Source: Tectiglobus sp965223355 (GTDB taxonomy: Bacteria > Pseudomonadota > Alphaproteobacteria > Rhizobiales > Hyphomicrobiaceae). Taken from it: a DNA stretch of 64,000 bases. The notes beneath the pieces are model-generated. The model did not search any database, was not told the DNA's origin, and worked only from the letters and a program-made list of their open reading frames with translations. Both the position numbers and the translations under genes were made by a program. The stretch is from the NCBI GenBank assembly GCA_965223355.1, contig CBDCWE010000003.1:124001-188000 (forward strand), written 5' to 3'. Below, piece after piece: positions 22,982 to 32,656 of this stretch; within the stretch, counting starts at the first letter, position 1; each line of letters opens with the position of its first letter.

Positions 22982-24715
22982 TTACCAGCCAACCGCGTAG
23001 GCAACGCGCCGTGGATCGGCGCCTGCTGCTTTCAGACCGGTCTCGCGGTCGTCCAAAATCATGCACATCGAACCAGCCAGCCAGGTTCGCTCCGGCCAGC
23101 GCTCAACCCTGTGGCCGCGCGCGGTGAGCGCGTTGCAGGTTGCCTCATCAATCCTGCTTTCGATCTTGAGCAGGCCCGGATGATAGTCGTGAGGTTCAAA
23201 CGATGAGGGGAACGAATAGCTTGCAAAGCGCGGCTGTTCGACCGCTTCCTGCGGTCCCATGCCGAACACGGCAACATTGATGAAGGTTTGCGCCATAGCT
23301 TGCGTCTGAACATCGCCTCCGGGTGTGCCGAGTGGCAGGAACGCGTTGCCGTCACCGCGCACGCCGATCGCCGGATTGGGAGTCAATCGTGGACGTTTGC
23401 CGGGAGCAATCGACGAGGGATGCTCAGGATCGGTCCACGATTGCACGCCGCGCGGGCTGACATTCAAGCCGGTACCCGGCACGACGGCACCGTTGTATGA
23501 GCCATCAGACGGTGTTGCGGAGAACACGTTGCCCCGTTCGTCGACGACACAGAGATAGGTCGTATCGAGCGCGCCGGCCGGATGCGGTTCCGGTATCGGC
23601 GGACCGGCGATCGCAACGCTGCGCCAAGGCGTGCCGGCTGCTGCGCCGGGCGGCGGCATTTCGGCGAACGCTTCGGCCATGTTGATGCGGGCGCTTTGCG
23701 CGGCCGCATAGTCCTCCGACAACAGCTGTTCGATCGGCACGTCAACGAACCGCGGGTCACCGAAGTAGGCATCGCGATCGGCCATCACCAGCTTGGTCGC
23801 CTCAACATGGGCGTGAATGTAGTCGGGGCTGTTAAGAGCGAAGCTCTCGAGGTCGAACCGTTTCAAAAGATTGAGCTGTTGGATGAAGGCCGGGCCTTGG
23901 CACCACGGACCGCAACCAAACATCCGCCAATCGCCAAACTGCGATGATACCGGCGGTTCAAAACCGACCTCGAAGGCGGCCAGGTCGGCCATGCTCAGCC
24001 AGCCCCCGACCGCGGCGTGATAGTCCGTCATGGCTTTGGCGAGGTCGCCTTTGTAAAAGGCGTCCCTGGCAGCCGTCAGCCCGTGCTTGCGATCGGCACC
24101 CTTGGCCAACGCCGCAGCCTCTTGATCAATCATGAACTGCAGGCTTGCTGCAAGGTCGCTCTGATAGAACAACTCACCGACTTGCGGCGGCTCGCCGTCG
24201 TTGGGCAGATAGATGCCGGCCGTGTAGGGATCGCGCGCATAACTCGACGTGTTGGCGATGATGGTCTGGCGCAACAGGGAATTCATGGGGAAACCGTCGC
24301 GCGCAAAGCGAACGGCGTAGTGGGCGACATCGCCGAACGTCATCGTGCCGTGATGCGCAAGGGCTGCAATCCACGCCGCCGGTGCCGACGGGACGACCGT
24401 GCGCATGGGACCGATCGGTATGGCGCCGCCGTGATGATCGCGGAAATAGTTGATGTCGGCGGCTGCCGGCCAACCGCCGAGACCGGAGATCGTGCGCATT
24501 TGGGACGTCTCAGCATCCCACAAGATGATCGGGGCAACGCCGGCCACGCTGACGAGATCCGACTGCAACACGCCGAGCGCCAGCCCTGCCGCAACACCTG
24601 CATCGACGGCATTACCACCGGCCTGCAAAAGCTCGAAGGCGGCCTGGCTGGCATAGTAATGGCCGGTTGCGACGGCAAATCGGCTGCCTTGGATTTCCGG
24701 ACGGTCGGTTGCCAT
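22982..24715 (-). CDS. Gamma-glutamyltranspeptidase family protein
   Basis: Ntn-hydrolase of the gamma-glutamyltransferase family, 577 residues, cleaving gamma-glutamyl bonds such as those of glutathione or acting on a related substrate. The start MATDRPEIQGSRFAVATGHY is preceded by a strong GAGGAGG site; longer frames lack one. AGGNAVDAGVAAGLALGVLQ is the N-terminal motif. The predicted autocleavage and nucleophile threonine is T385 in GALDTTYLCVVDERGN. GTPGGDVQTQAM matches the family glycine motif. No signal peptide is seen, unlike secreted periplasmic enzymes, so it may be cytoplasmic. Exact substrate unknown. Confidence 0.88.
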   Translation of the reverse strand: MATDRPEIQGSRFAVATGHYYASQAAFELLQAGGNAVDAGVAAGLALGVLQSDLVSVAGVAPIILWDAETSQMRTISGLGGWPAAADINYFRDHHGGAIPIGPMRTVVPSAPAAWIAALAHHGTMTFGDVAHYAVRFARDGFPMNSLLRQTIIANTSSYARDPYTAGIYLPNDGEPPQVGELFYQSDLAASLQFMIDQEAAALAKGADRKHGLTAARDAFYKGDLAKAMTDYHAAVGGWLSMADLAAFEVGFEPPVSSQFGDWRMFGCGPWCQGPAFIQQLNLLKRFDLESFALNSPDYIHAHVEATKLVMADRDAYFGDPRFVDVPIEQLLSEDYAAAQSARINMAEAFAEMPPPGAAAGTPWRSVAIAGPPIPEPHPAGALDTTYLCVVDERGNVFSATPSDGSYNGAVVPGTGLNVSPRGVQSWTDPEHPSSIAPGKRPRLTPNPAIGVRGDGNAFLPLGTPGGDVQTQAMAQTFINVAVFGMGPQEAVEQPRFASYSFPSSFEPHDYHPGLLKIESRIDEATCNALTARGHRVERWPERTWLAGSMCMILDDRETGLKAAGADPRRVAYAVGW

Positions 24716-24954
24716 GTGTCCTCCTCGATTGTGTTGGCAGCGCACCGCCGCCGGCGGCTCTTCGATCTTTGCACCAGGTTTCATGGCCGGCAACAGTGTT
24801 TCCGACACGGCGCGTTGCCGCGGCCGATGTCTCGCCGTCGCGGTGCGGTTCGCGGTCGACGAGCCCGATCTTGCCGCCGTCCCAGAAATACCACGTCCAA
24901 GGCTGCGTGGCACTCGAACGTCACGGGCCTGCCTTGTAATACCAGCCCCGCGAT

Positions 24955-25015
24955 GAATTGAGGCACTTCACCGGAGCTTTTTTTGAGCGCCGGCACGGCG
25001 CGTGCCGCGGGCATA
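24955..25015 (+). repeat. Short hairpin repeat shared with 44600-44660
   Basis: About 60 bp here (GAGGCACTTCACCGG, a T-run, then TGAGCGCCGGC) resembles the stretch near 44600-44660. In this copy the stem arm is imperfect. The rest of the 24716-25054 spacer has no gene. Confidence 0.45.
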
Positions 25016-25054
25016 CCGCTGGGGTGCCCTCAAACCGTGCCGCATTGTCGGCGC

Positions 25055-25191
25055 TAGATCATCGTGCTTTAAGTTGGAACCGCTATTGCGGTTCCAACTT
25101 AAAGCACAAAGATGATCGCCACTTTAGAGGCGAGCAACTTTGTGCCTTTAGTCGGGATCGTTCCGATTCCGAATAAAGGCAGGTTGCTCTA
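25055..25191 (-). repeat. Family 1 double-hairpin repeat, full copy
   Basis: 137 bp flanked by TA on both sides, in inverted orientation. Hairpin B (GTGCTTTAAGTTGGAACC arms) comes first, then the linker and hairpin A (GCCTTTA/TAAAGGC). One arm of hairpin A reads CCTTTAGTCGG, a mismatch. It ends 4 bp from the stop codon of the FAD/GcvT gene. Confidence 0.92.
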
Positions 25192-25195
25192 GGCT

Positions 25196-27631
25196 TCAGG
25201 CCCGTAAGCGTGCGTTGTGGGGATCGAACGGGCTTTCTTCGACAATCGTGGCATCGAAGATGTCGCCGAGGATGTCGATCCGCAGGGCCTGGCCGGGTTT
25301 GGCCAGTTCGGGGCGCACCATGGCGAGCGCGAGGCTCTTGGAGAGGCGGAAGCCGTAGTTGCCGCTGGTCGCCCGCCCGACGACTTCATCGCCGTCGTAG
25401 ATGGGGTTGTTGCCGAGCGGATCAGCATCCTTGATGCCGTGCACTTCGAGGGTGACGAAGGCGTTGGTGAAGCCGTGCTGCTGCCAGCGCGTGAGGCCGT
25501 CACGGCCAACGAACTCGGCCTTGTTGAGGTTGACAAACCGGTTGAGGCCCGATTCCAAAGCGGCGTATTCGATCGACAGTTCGGCGCCCGGCATCCGGTA
25601 GGACTTTTCTATGCGCAGACAATCCATGGCGCGAATGCCAAACGGCCTGAGGCCGAGGTCCTGTCCGGCCGCCCACAACGCATCGAAAATGTGGTTTTGA
25701 TACGTGATCGCGTGGTGCAGCTCCCAACCCAGTTCGCCAACGAAGTTGACACGCATGGCGGTGCACGGTGCATGCTTGATCACCACATCCTTGGTGGTCA
25801 GCCAGCGAAACGCCTCGTTTGAGAAATCGTCGCGCGAGACCCGTTGCAGCAACTCCCGTGACTTCGGCCCGGCCACAACCAGAACACCCATGGCGTCGGT
25901 CAGATTCTCGAACTGCACGGAGCCATCGCCGGGCATGTGACGGCGCAGCCAGTCGTGGTCAAGGCGCTGGTAGACGCCGGCTGAAACGAGATAGAAGCTT
26001 TGCGGGCCTTCGCGCATGATCGAGAATTCCGAGTGGACGCCGCCGCGCGGCGCCAGGGCGTGAGCCAGTGCGATGCTGCCGGTCCGCTTCGGAATACGGT
26101 TGGCGACGACATGATCGAGGAAGGTTTCGGCTCCCGGCCCCGACACGCGGCACTTGGCAAACGCTGTCATGTCGAGAATGCCGACGTTTTCGTGCACGTT
26201 GCGGCATTCATTGCCGACGTGATCGAACCAATTTGAGCGGCGGAACGACCAATGGTCGGTCCGCGGTGCAGCCTTGGGCGCGAACCAGTTCGGGCGCTCC
26301 CAGCCGAATTTCTGGCCAAAGACGGCGCCCAGGTCCGCCATGCGCTCATAACAGGGCGCGGTGCGCAATGGCCGGGCGGCGGGGCGCTCCTCGTCCGGAT
26401 AGTGGACCGTGAAGACATTGGCATAGGCTTCTTCGTTCTTGGTGACCAAATACCCCTTGGTGGCATAGTCGCCAAAGCGGCGGGGATCGACGCCGAGCAT
26501 GTCGATTGTCGGCTCGCCCTCAACAATCCACTCGGCCAGCTGCCAGCCGGCGCCACCGGCCGCGGTGACGCCAAAGCTGTGGCCCTCATTCAGCCAGAAG
26601 TTCTTCAGGCCCCAGGCCGGGCCGATGATCGGACTGCCGTCGGGGGTATAGGCGATGGCGCCGTTGTAGACTTCCTTGATGCCGGCTTCGCCGAATATCG
26701 GAACGCGGTGGATGGCCGATTCAATGTGCGGGGTGAGGCGCTCGATATCGCCTTGGAACAGCTCGTACTGACTTTCCGGGTCGGGACCGTCAACATAGCA
26801 AGCCGGCGCGCCCACCTCGTACGGGCCGAGGATCAGGCCACCGGCTTCTTCGCGCATGTACCAGGAGCCATCGGACTCGCGCAACACGCCCATTTCCGGC
26901 AATCCCTGGGCCTGGCGTTGCTTGATCGCGGGGTGAGCCTCGGTGACGATGTATTGGTGTTCGACGGGGATGACCGGAACGTCGAGGCCGACCATGGCGC
27001 CGGTCTGGCGCGCGAAGTTGCCGGTTGCCGAGATCACGTGCTCGCACTGGATGTCACCTTTGTCGGTCTTAACGAGCCAGGCACCGTCGCCCTGCTGCGC
27101 GATCGCGACAACCGTCGTCTCACGGTAGATCTCGGCGCCGGCGGCACGGGCCTGGCGCGCCAGGGCCTGGGTCAGGTCGGCCGGCTGGATATAGCCGTCC
27201 TGCGGGTGGCGGATGGCGCCGATCAAGCCGTCGGTAACACACAACGGCCAGTGCTCCTTGACCTCATCAGGGGTCAGGAATTCAACGTTGACGCCGATGG
27301 TCTGGGCAACGCCGGCATATTGGCGATATTCGTCCATGCGATCCTCGGTCATGGCGAGCCGGATATTGCCGACCTGCCTCAGACCAATGTCTTCGCCAAG
27401 CTCCTCGCCGAGCTGTTGGTAGAGCGCGACCGAGTATTTGTGGATCTGGCCGACCGAGTAGCTCATGTTGAACAACGGTAACAGGCCGGCGGCATGCCAG
27501 GTCGAACCGGACGTCAGTTCCTTGCGTTCGATCAGGACAACGTCCGACCAACCCTTCTTGGCCAAATGATAGAGGGTTGAGACGCCAACAACGCCTCCGC
27601 CAATGACAACTGCGCGGGCCTGCGATTTCAT
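25196..27631 (-). CDS. FAD-dependent dimethylglycine/sarcosine dehydrogenase family protein with GcvT domain
   Basis: 811 residues. The N-terminal DAO-type FAD domain starts with VVIGGGVVGVSTLYHLAKKG. It carries STWHAAGL, whose His46 matches the covalent-FAD histidine of dimethylglycine and sarcosine dehydrogenases. A FAO-type linker follows. From about residue 480 there is a tetrahydrofolate-binding GcvT (aminomethyltransferase) domain with PRGGVHSEFSIMREG and IRAMDCLRIEKSYRMPG. The expected reaction is oxidative N-demethylation with formation of 5,10-methylene-THF, electrons passing to ETF and ETF-QO; an ETF-QO gene lies 20 kb away. It heads a same-strand cluster with a MetF-like reductase. 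The substrate cannot be fixed from sequence. Confidence 0.88.
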   Translation of the reverse strand: MKSQARAVVIGGGVVGVSTLYHLAKKGWSDVVLIERKELTSGSTWHAAGLLPLFNMSYSVGQIHKYSVALYQQLGEELGEDIGLRQVGNIRLAMTEDRMDEYRQYAGVAQTIGVNVEFLTPDEVKEHWPLCVTDGLIGAIRHPQDGYIQPADLTQALARQARAAGAEIYRETTVVAIAQQGDGAWLVKTDKGDIQCEHVISATGNFARQTGAMVGLDVPVIPVEHQYIVTEAHPAIKQRQAQGLPEMGVLRESDGSWYMREEAGGLILGPYEVGAPACYVDGPDPESQYELFQGDIERLTPHIESAIHRVPIFGEAGIKEVYNGAIAYTPDGSPIIGPAWGLKNFWLNEGHSFGVTAAGGAGWQLAEWIVEGEPTIDMLGVDPRRFGDYATKGYLVTKNEEAYANVFTVHYPDEERPAARPLRTAPCYERMADLGAVFGQKFGWERPNWFAPKAAPRTDHWSFRRSNWFDHVGNECRNVHENVGILDMTAFAKCRVSGPGAETFLDHVVANRIPKRTGSIALAHALAPRGGVHSEFSIMREGPQSFYLVSAGVYQRLDHDWLRRHMPGDGSVQFENLTDAMGVLVVAGPKSRELLQRVSRDDFSNEAFRWLTTKDVVIKHAPCTAMRVNFVGELGWELHHAITYQNHIFDALWAAGQDLGLRPFGIRAMDCLRIEKSYRMPGAELSIEYAALESGLNRFVNLNKAEFVGRDGLTRWQQHGFTNAFVTLEVHGIKDADPLGNNPIYDGDEVVGRATSGNYGFRLSKSLALAMVRPELAKPGQALRIDILGDIFDATIVEESPFDPHNARLRA

Positions 27632-27679
27632 GTTGTGCCTCCCGGTACCAAATTGACGTCTTAACAGCCCGATCCAGGG

Positions 27680-28495
27680 CTATGCCGCCCTGCCGGACGG
27701 TTTGTGGAACCATTCCCAGCGCGGCTTGACGGCTCGCCCGTCGACATTCGGTGCACCGCGCCCTGCCGCAATGTCGCCGGCCCAAACCATCCGCGTGTCC
27801 AATCCAAAGCGGGTCCGGTCAGGGGTGACGGCACGGCTCGCGTGGAGATGAGCTGCAGCGAAGACCAACAACTCGCCGGGCGCGATGACAACGCCAAAAC
27901 CGTCGCCGACGGGGTGCGCCGCGGTCGGCAGCAGCGGGTAGGTTTTGTCCTGGCGGCGCATCAGCGTGTCGTAATCCCAGGTTGCGCTATTGTTGGCGAC
28001 CGGAACGTCAAAAAGTTCCGGCCAAATGACAATGGTGCGGCCCGGATCGATCGGATAGAGCGGCAACCACAAATTGATCTGCGCGGTGATCCCCGAACCC
28101 CAACTGTCGCGATGCGGCGGCAAGGGGCGGATGATCCGGCCGTGAATGTCGCGGCGTGAGGGGACCACGCGCAGGCGCACGCGATCAAGGTAACATTCGC
28201 AGGGCGGATAACCGATGCCTGTCAGCACGGTGAGCCAGGCCGCCGCAATGGCGTCATCGCCGGCAACGCGACGCCGGGCTTCGAGACTGCGTTTGCGAAA
28301 CACAGCCGGCGGCAAAGACCGTTCCGCGACGACGGGGTTCGACGTTTCGAACACCTCTTCGACGATCCGCCGCCCGCGGGCGACGAGTTCACGAACGCCC
28401 GGCAGACCGGGAAACTTCAAAAGCGCGCCGTCAAAGAGCAGCTCGCTGGTTCGCTCCGGCGGCGGCGCGGAAGATATCTCACTCAGTTGGTCCAT
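27680..28495 (-). CDS. Putative Fe(II)/2-oxoglutarate-type (PhyH-like) dioxygenase
   Basis: 271 residues. A cupin-like metal site is suggested by H128-x-D130 in PLPPHRDSWGSG, a distal histidine in AAHLHASR (H216 or H218) and a downstream arginine (R227 or R229), the HxD...H...R pattern of phytanoyl-CoA-dioxygenase-like enzymes. The start MDQLSEISSAPPPER avoids overlap with the upstream MetF-like gene; a longer frame would overlap it by about 90 bp. It lies between that reductase and the dehydrogenase on the same strand, so a role in the same one-carbon or N-methyl pathway is inferred. Substrate unknown. Confidence 0.65.
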   Translation of the reverse strand: MDQLSEISSAPPPERTSELLFDGALLKFPGLPGVRELVARGRRIVEEVFETSNPVVAERSLPPAVFRKRSLEARRRVAGDDAIAAAWLTVLTGIGYPPCECYLDRVRLRVVPSRRDIHGRIIRPLPPHRDSWGSGITAQINLWLPLYPIDPGRTIVIWPELFDVPVANNSATWDYDTLMRRQDKTYPLLPTAAHPVGDGFGVVIAPGELLVFAAAHLHASRAVTPDRTRFGLDTRMVWAGDIAAGRGAPNVDGRAVKPRWEWFHKPSGRAA

Positions 28496-28532
28496 CGGTC
28501 CCGTGACACAACCCGGTTCATTCGCGGGATTG

Positions 28533-29429
28533 TCAGGCTGATTGCGGCGAACTTTGCGCAGCACCCGCCATCCAGTTCGCAGCATCGCCCAGCCCACCAA
28601 ATGCGAACACATGGATGCCGTCAATGGCGCAGTGCGGTTTTTTTTGCTGGCGATAATAATCGAGATCGCGCAGCAGGGTTTCGGGCGTCCAGCGCCCGAA
28701 CAGCAGGCGTGCCGTCTCGGGTTTCTGGCTGAAGGCGCGTGCCGATTTCGCGACGCCCAGCTTCATGGCAAAGCTCAACAACGTCCGCAGTTTGGCCGGT
28801 CCCGGCACACCAACGCGAACTCTTGCATCCAACCCGCTGGCGCGGATGTGGTCGAGCCAGTCGAACACCGGCCCGGCCTCGAACGCCATTTGCGTCACGA
28901 ACCAGACTTCGCTGCCAGTCGCCTTGGCAAACCTCAGCTTCTCTGCCATGGCGCGATGCAACACATCGGCTGACGCGAACGGGTGGCCTTCGGGGTGGGC
29001 GGCAAAGCCGAGACGGCGAATGCCGTATTTCTCAAGGTATCCGGAGCAGACAATGTCAAGGCTGCTGTCGAACGGGCCGGCAGGTTCGGGATTGTCACCG
29101 GCGATCAGCAGAGCAGCCTCGATGCCAACCTCACCCAGGGCTGCGAGGTTGTGATCCAATTCATCGCGCGAGCGCAACGCCCGCGCCGGAATGTGGGGGA
29201 CTGCGATCAGACCGGCATCTTGCGCCGTTCGGCAGGCGGCAACGGTTTCGGAAAATTCGGAGCCTGCAAGGCACGGCACATAAACCGCCGTTCCGCGAGG
29301 CAACAGACCTGCCAAAGCGTCATTGGCCCGGAGTTGGCGCGGCAGGGCTTCGACGGAATAGCCGTTGGCCAAGGTTTGAGATCCGGCCTGAGCCGCGGCC
29401 GTATCGAACAGCTGCGATGTCTCGTTCAT
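28533..29429 (-). CDS. Methylenetetrahydrofolate reductase-like protein (MetF family)
   Basis: 298 residues, a TIM-barrel flavoprotein-like protein related to MetF, which reduces 5,10-methylene-THF to 5-methyl-THF. The central LLIAGDNPEPAGPFDSSLDI and RRLGFAAHPEGHPFASAD, followed by VWFVTQMAFEAGPVFDWLD, match the MetF order of motifs. The start MNETSQLFDTAAAQ is favoured over an upstream frame without conservation. Next to a THF-dependent demethylating dehydrogenase it would use the methylene-THF formed there. It is shorter and more divergent than housekeeping MetF. Confidence 0.75.
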   Translation of the reverse strand: MNETSQLFDTAAAQAGSQTLANGYSVEALPRQLRANDALAGLLPRGTAVYVPCLAGSEFSETVAACRTAQDAGLIAVPHIPARALRSRDELDHNLAALGEVGIEAALLIAGDNPEPAGPFDSSLDIVCSGYLEKYGIRRLGFAAHPEGHPFASADVLHRAMAEKLRFAKATGSEVWFVTQMAFEAGPVFDWLDHIRASGLDARVRVGVPGPAKLRTLLSFAMKLGVAKSARAFSQKPETARLLFGRWTPETLLRDLDYYRQQKKPHCAIDGIHVFAFGGLGDAANWMAGAAQSSPQSA

Positions 29430-29507
29430 GTCCGCGCGCTCCTGTCGATCGGCCAGCACCGCTGGTAGCCCCGTGCCGCAGATCCAACCGGCCCTGGCGG
29501 CGTTGCA

Positions 29508-29580
29508 GATGATCGCCACTTTAAAAGTGAGCAACCTGCCGGTAATCCGGCGCCGCTCCGATTGCGGACACCGGCAGGCC
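29508..29580 (-). repeat. Family 1 repeat, diverged partial copy
   Basis: It starts like the conserved linker (GATGATCGCCACTTTA...AGCAACCTGCC). The second hairpin is rebuilt with other bases: CCTGCCGGT (29535-29543) pairs with ACCGGCAGG (29570-29578). The remaining spacer to 29888 holds no gene that could be recognised. Confidence 0.6.
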
Positions 29581-29888
29581 GGCCTTGTTCCAGCGACGTG
29601 CAGGCCGACTTAGAGCCGTTCCGACTGAACTCGAACGGTCCCGCGCCGCGCCCCGGGTGCCCACAGCCCATGACCTGAAAGGCCGCCGGGACCGGGAGCG
29701 GGCCGGCGATTTTGACCCGCTTGAAGAGCGCAACTAATCTGGACACCTCGAGCCCTCCACGTCTCTCAGGATGCGCGCATCCTCGCGTCACGCGGCTGTT
29801 CGGGCTTATCCGGATACGACGGTTAGTGTCGCCGAGCTGTCACGTGCGAAGTGTGTCGCCCGTGACCCGGTGCGCCGCACTGTGTCTG

Positions 29889-31526
29889 CTACTGGCGGAC
29901 GGCGGCGATACGGGAATTGTCGCCCTCCATATCACGCAGATAGAGCTGATAGAGGACCGGCTCGAAGATTGAGTTTACCGGTGCGTCGGCAAGCCGGGCC
30001 GTATCCTTGCCGAACACCTGGGCAGCCTCGAACATGTCCTGCGTCAGATAGCGGGTCGGTACTGTGATCGGTTGCGGCACGATGCTTGCCGTCTTGCTGG
30101 CCAGGTGGAAGCCCCAGATACCGAAGGCCGGCACAGCGACGTTGTAGCTGATGGTCCTGGCAAAGATCTTGTCGATCGTCGCGGCAACGCTCCAGAAGGT
30201 GCGACGCGCAAAGAACGGCGACGAGCTCTGCGTTGCAACAGCACCGGTTCGGCTCATACGCCGCGACAGCATGGCATAGAACTCGACGGCATAGAGTTTC
30301 GAGATCGCCTCATTGTGCGGATCCGGAAAGTCGAGGATGACGCGATCGTAGCGGATGCCGGCGTCGCGCACGAAGACAAAGGCGTCGGCATTGAAGATGT
30401 GAACGCGTGGATCACTCAGGCTTGACTTGTTCAAGCGGACCAACGGGAAAAAGCTCTTGCCCATATTGGTCATGGCGGGATCGAGATCGACGAGGTCGAT
30501 GCGCTTGACACCGGGGTATTTGAGGACCTCACGAACGGCGAGACCGTCGCCGCCGCCCATGATCAAGATCTTTTCGGCCCTGCCGGGCAGGTTCATCAGT
30601 GGATGAACCAGGGCCTCGTGGTAGCGATGCTCGTCGGCCTGCGAAAACTGGATGTGGCCGTCGATGAACAGCCTGAGATCGTTGCGTTTCCAGTCGCGGG
30701 TGACGACCAGGTTCTGATAGGAGGTCTGCTTCTTCCACAGCACCTTGTCAAAGTAGAGATGGTTCTGAGCATAGGAGGTCAGGCGATCACCAATGATGGT
30801 CAGACCAAGCAATAGCACGATTGTTGCAATGACTGCTGCGAGCAGTCGCTGTGGTCGCTCGAGCACGTTCCACAGAAACAGAACGGTGATCAATGCAACG
30901 GCGATGTTGATCAAGCCGACGGCAAATGACGAGCGCAAAAGCCCCAGGCCCGGCAGCAACATTAGCGGGAAGGCAATCGAGCCGATCAGGGCGCCGGTGT
31001 AATCGAGCGACATGACATTGGCGATCGATTTGCGCATGCCGCTGGTCTGCACAAGGATGCGCGTCAAAAGCGGGATTTCGAGGCCGACCAGGGTGCCGAT
31101 GGTCAGGACAAACGTGAACATCGCGGTCTGGTAGAGCCCGGGTGACACCGGAAACACGAAGAACAGCGTCAGGCTACAGATGCCGCCAACCAACGCCAGC
31201 AGGATTTCCACGTAGATGAAGTTGCGCAGCAGATTACCGGTCAGAAATTTGCTGAGATAGGAGCCGATCCCCATCGCAAACATGAAAAAGCCGATCGTGA
31301 AGGAGAACTGATAAACGCTGTTGCCGAGCAAATAGCTCGACACGGTGCCAATGATGAGTTCATAGACGATGCCGCAAAGCGCAACCACGGCAATTGACAT
31401 GAGCAGGATGCCGGCTTGCACCGGTGGCAGATCGGCGTAGGACTCAGTGGCGCCGGCGCCATCGCAAGGCGCTTTCTTGACCTTCGCTTCGCGCCCGTGC
31501 GCTTCGCTTGCTGCGATATCGGTCAT
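29889..31526 (-). CDS. Membrane-bound spermidine-synthase-like protein
   Basis: 545 residues. The N-terminal half contains about seven hydrophobic helices (roughly residues 38-255), e.g. AGILLMSIAVVALCGIVYEL. The C-terminal half is a Rossmann methyltransferase-like polyamine synthase domain with YQNLVVTRD, HRYHEALVHP, ILIMGGGDGLAVREVLKYPG, DLVDLDPAM and DFPDPHNEAISKLY. These match the spermidine synthase family, including the DFPDP variant of the catalytic loop. The start MTDIAASEAHGREAK is the first plausible Met. A lipoprotein gene lies directly upstream on the same strand. Whether it makes polyamines is untested; membrane-fused members are often uncharacterised. Confidence 0.85.
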   Translation of the reverse strand: MTDIAASEAHGREAKVKKAPCDGAGATESYADLPPVQAGILLMSIAVVALCGIVYELIIGTVSSYLLGNSVYQFSFTIGFFMFAMGIGSYLSKFLTGNLLRNFIYVEILLALVGGICSLTLFFVFPVSPGLYQTAMFTFVLTIGTLVGLEIPLLTRILVQTSGMRKSIANVMSLDYTGALIGSIAFPLMLLPGLGLLRSSFAVGLINIAVALITVLFLWNVLERPQRLLAAVIATIVLLLGLTIIGDRLTSYAQNHLYFDKVLWKKQTSYQNLVVTRDWKRNDLRLFIDGHIQFSQADEHRYHEALVHPLMNLPGRAEKILIMGGGDGLAVREVLKYPGVKRIDLVDLDPAMTNMGKSFFPLVRLNKSSLSDPRVHIFNADAFVFVRDAGIRYDRVILDFPDPHNEAISKLYAVEFYAMLSRRMSRTGAVATQSSSPFFARRTFWSVAATIDKIFARTISYNVAVPAFGIWGFHLASKTASIVPQPITVPTRYLTQDMFEAAQVFGKDTARLADAPVNSIFEPVLYQLYLRDMEGDNSRIAAVRQ

Positions 31527-31689
31527 TGCGCAGTCACCTTCAAATTGGCAGCGCGCCGTCAACCATGTGCGGCGGCCGATCGACGCCAACCGGTCTCACG
31601 CCGCGCCCGTTACCGCGGCGGGCCGCCGAGAACGCCTTGACGGAGGTCGGACGCCATGGCCGCGAACCGACCATCGCCGGCCTCAGCAT

Positions 31690-32358
31690 TTATTTGCCGC
31701 GGAAGTGACCGCCGGAGCGGGTGCGGCCTCGCGCGCGCTGCGAACCGGCCCGCCCGCCAACGGCACGAGCGGGGCGCAAGCCGGTCCGCCCGCCAACCGC
31801 ACCGGCAGGGCGCAAGGATGAAATCTTGCGGTTGGCAAATGCCTTGCGATCGATGCCGGCGGCACGTTGCTTGGATGCAAACCTGTTCATCAGGACGCCG
31901 GCAAAGAAACGACTGCCGCTGGGACGGACGGCAGCCGTTCGGCTCTCGCCGGTCGCAATCAATCGTCGGCCATGATGATCAATTTCAACTTTAAAAAGCT
32001 GTTTCTCGTCAGCATCCTTGACATTGTTATCATTGCGATCGTCAAAGCCGGTAAAGGCGGCATCCTTGCGCAACGTGATGCCGATCGGGTTGTGATAGAG
32101 TTGCGGGTCCATATTCATGACCTGACGGAGGAGGCCCTTCATCTCATCGATGTGCGCGGCGGTCGCGACCTCCACTTGGAGCTTTTGCATATAGTCTTGG
32201 TAGCTGACCAGCACTTTCGCGGTTCTGTCGAGAACGGCGCCAAGATCGGGCCCGCGGTTGACAAGACTTGGCGTCGAACTGGCACCACAGCCGGCCACGG
32301 CGAGGCCAACGCCGGCCGTTGCAGCGAGTTTAATTAGTACTTTGTTCACAACGCGCAT
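31690..32358 (-). CDS. Putative lipoprotein with EF-hand-like loop and Gly/Arg-rich tail
   Basis: 222 residues, unknown function. A lipoprotein signal peptide ends at LAVAGC (C24). A helical region (about 40-80) follows. DRNDNNVKDADE (D107-E118) fits the spacing of an EF-hand calcium loop, though without the usual Gly and hydrophobic positions. The C-terminus holds a low-complexity repeat (RPAGAVGGRTGL, RPARAVGGRAGS) rich in Gly and Arg. It lies 160 bp upstream of the membrane spermidine-synthase-like gene, and the two may be co-transcribed. The 298 bp upstream spacer holds no gene, only an 8 bp inverted repeat at 32512-32519/32540-32547. Confidence 0.65.
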   Translation of the reverse strand: MRVVNKVLIKLAATAGVGLAVAGCGASSTPSLVNRGPDLGAVLDRTAKVLVSYQDYMQKLQVEVATAAHIDEMKGLLRQVMNMDPQLYHNPIGITLRKDAAFTGFDDRNDNNVKDADEKQLFKVEIDHHGRRLIATGESRTAAVRPSGSRFFAGVLMNRFASKQRAAGIDRKAFANRKISSLRPAGAVGGRTGLRPARAVGGRAGSQRARGRTRSGGHFRGK

Positions 32359-32656
32359 CTCTTTATCCCGGCAACGCTCCGATCGCCTGTCCCTTGCGGA
32401 TCGGGTCAAAACGGCGTGCAACACGCCGCGCACGATTGGTATGCACGATCAAGACAAACATTTTATTTATGTGACCAGGCCGCGAATGAATTTCACGCCA
32501 GCAGGGCATCTGGCCTCGGGCACGTGGCTGGCCCCGGGGCCGAGGCCGGCACGCGGCGGCGGCGAGCGCGATGACGATCTGCCTGATGGCGCCGTGACCG
32601 GGTGCGGGCGCCAATACCCGTGATAACCACAGACATTGTTCCGATTTGATGCTGGC

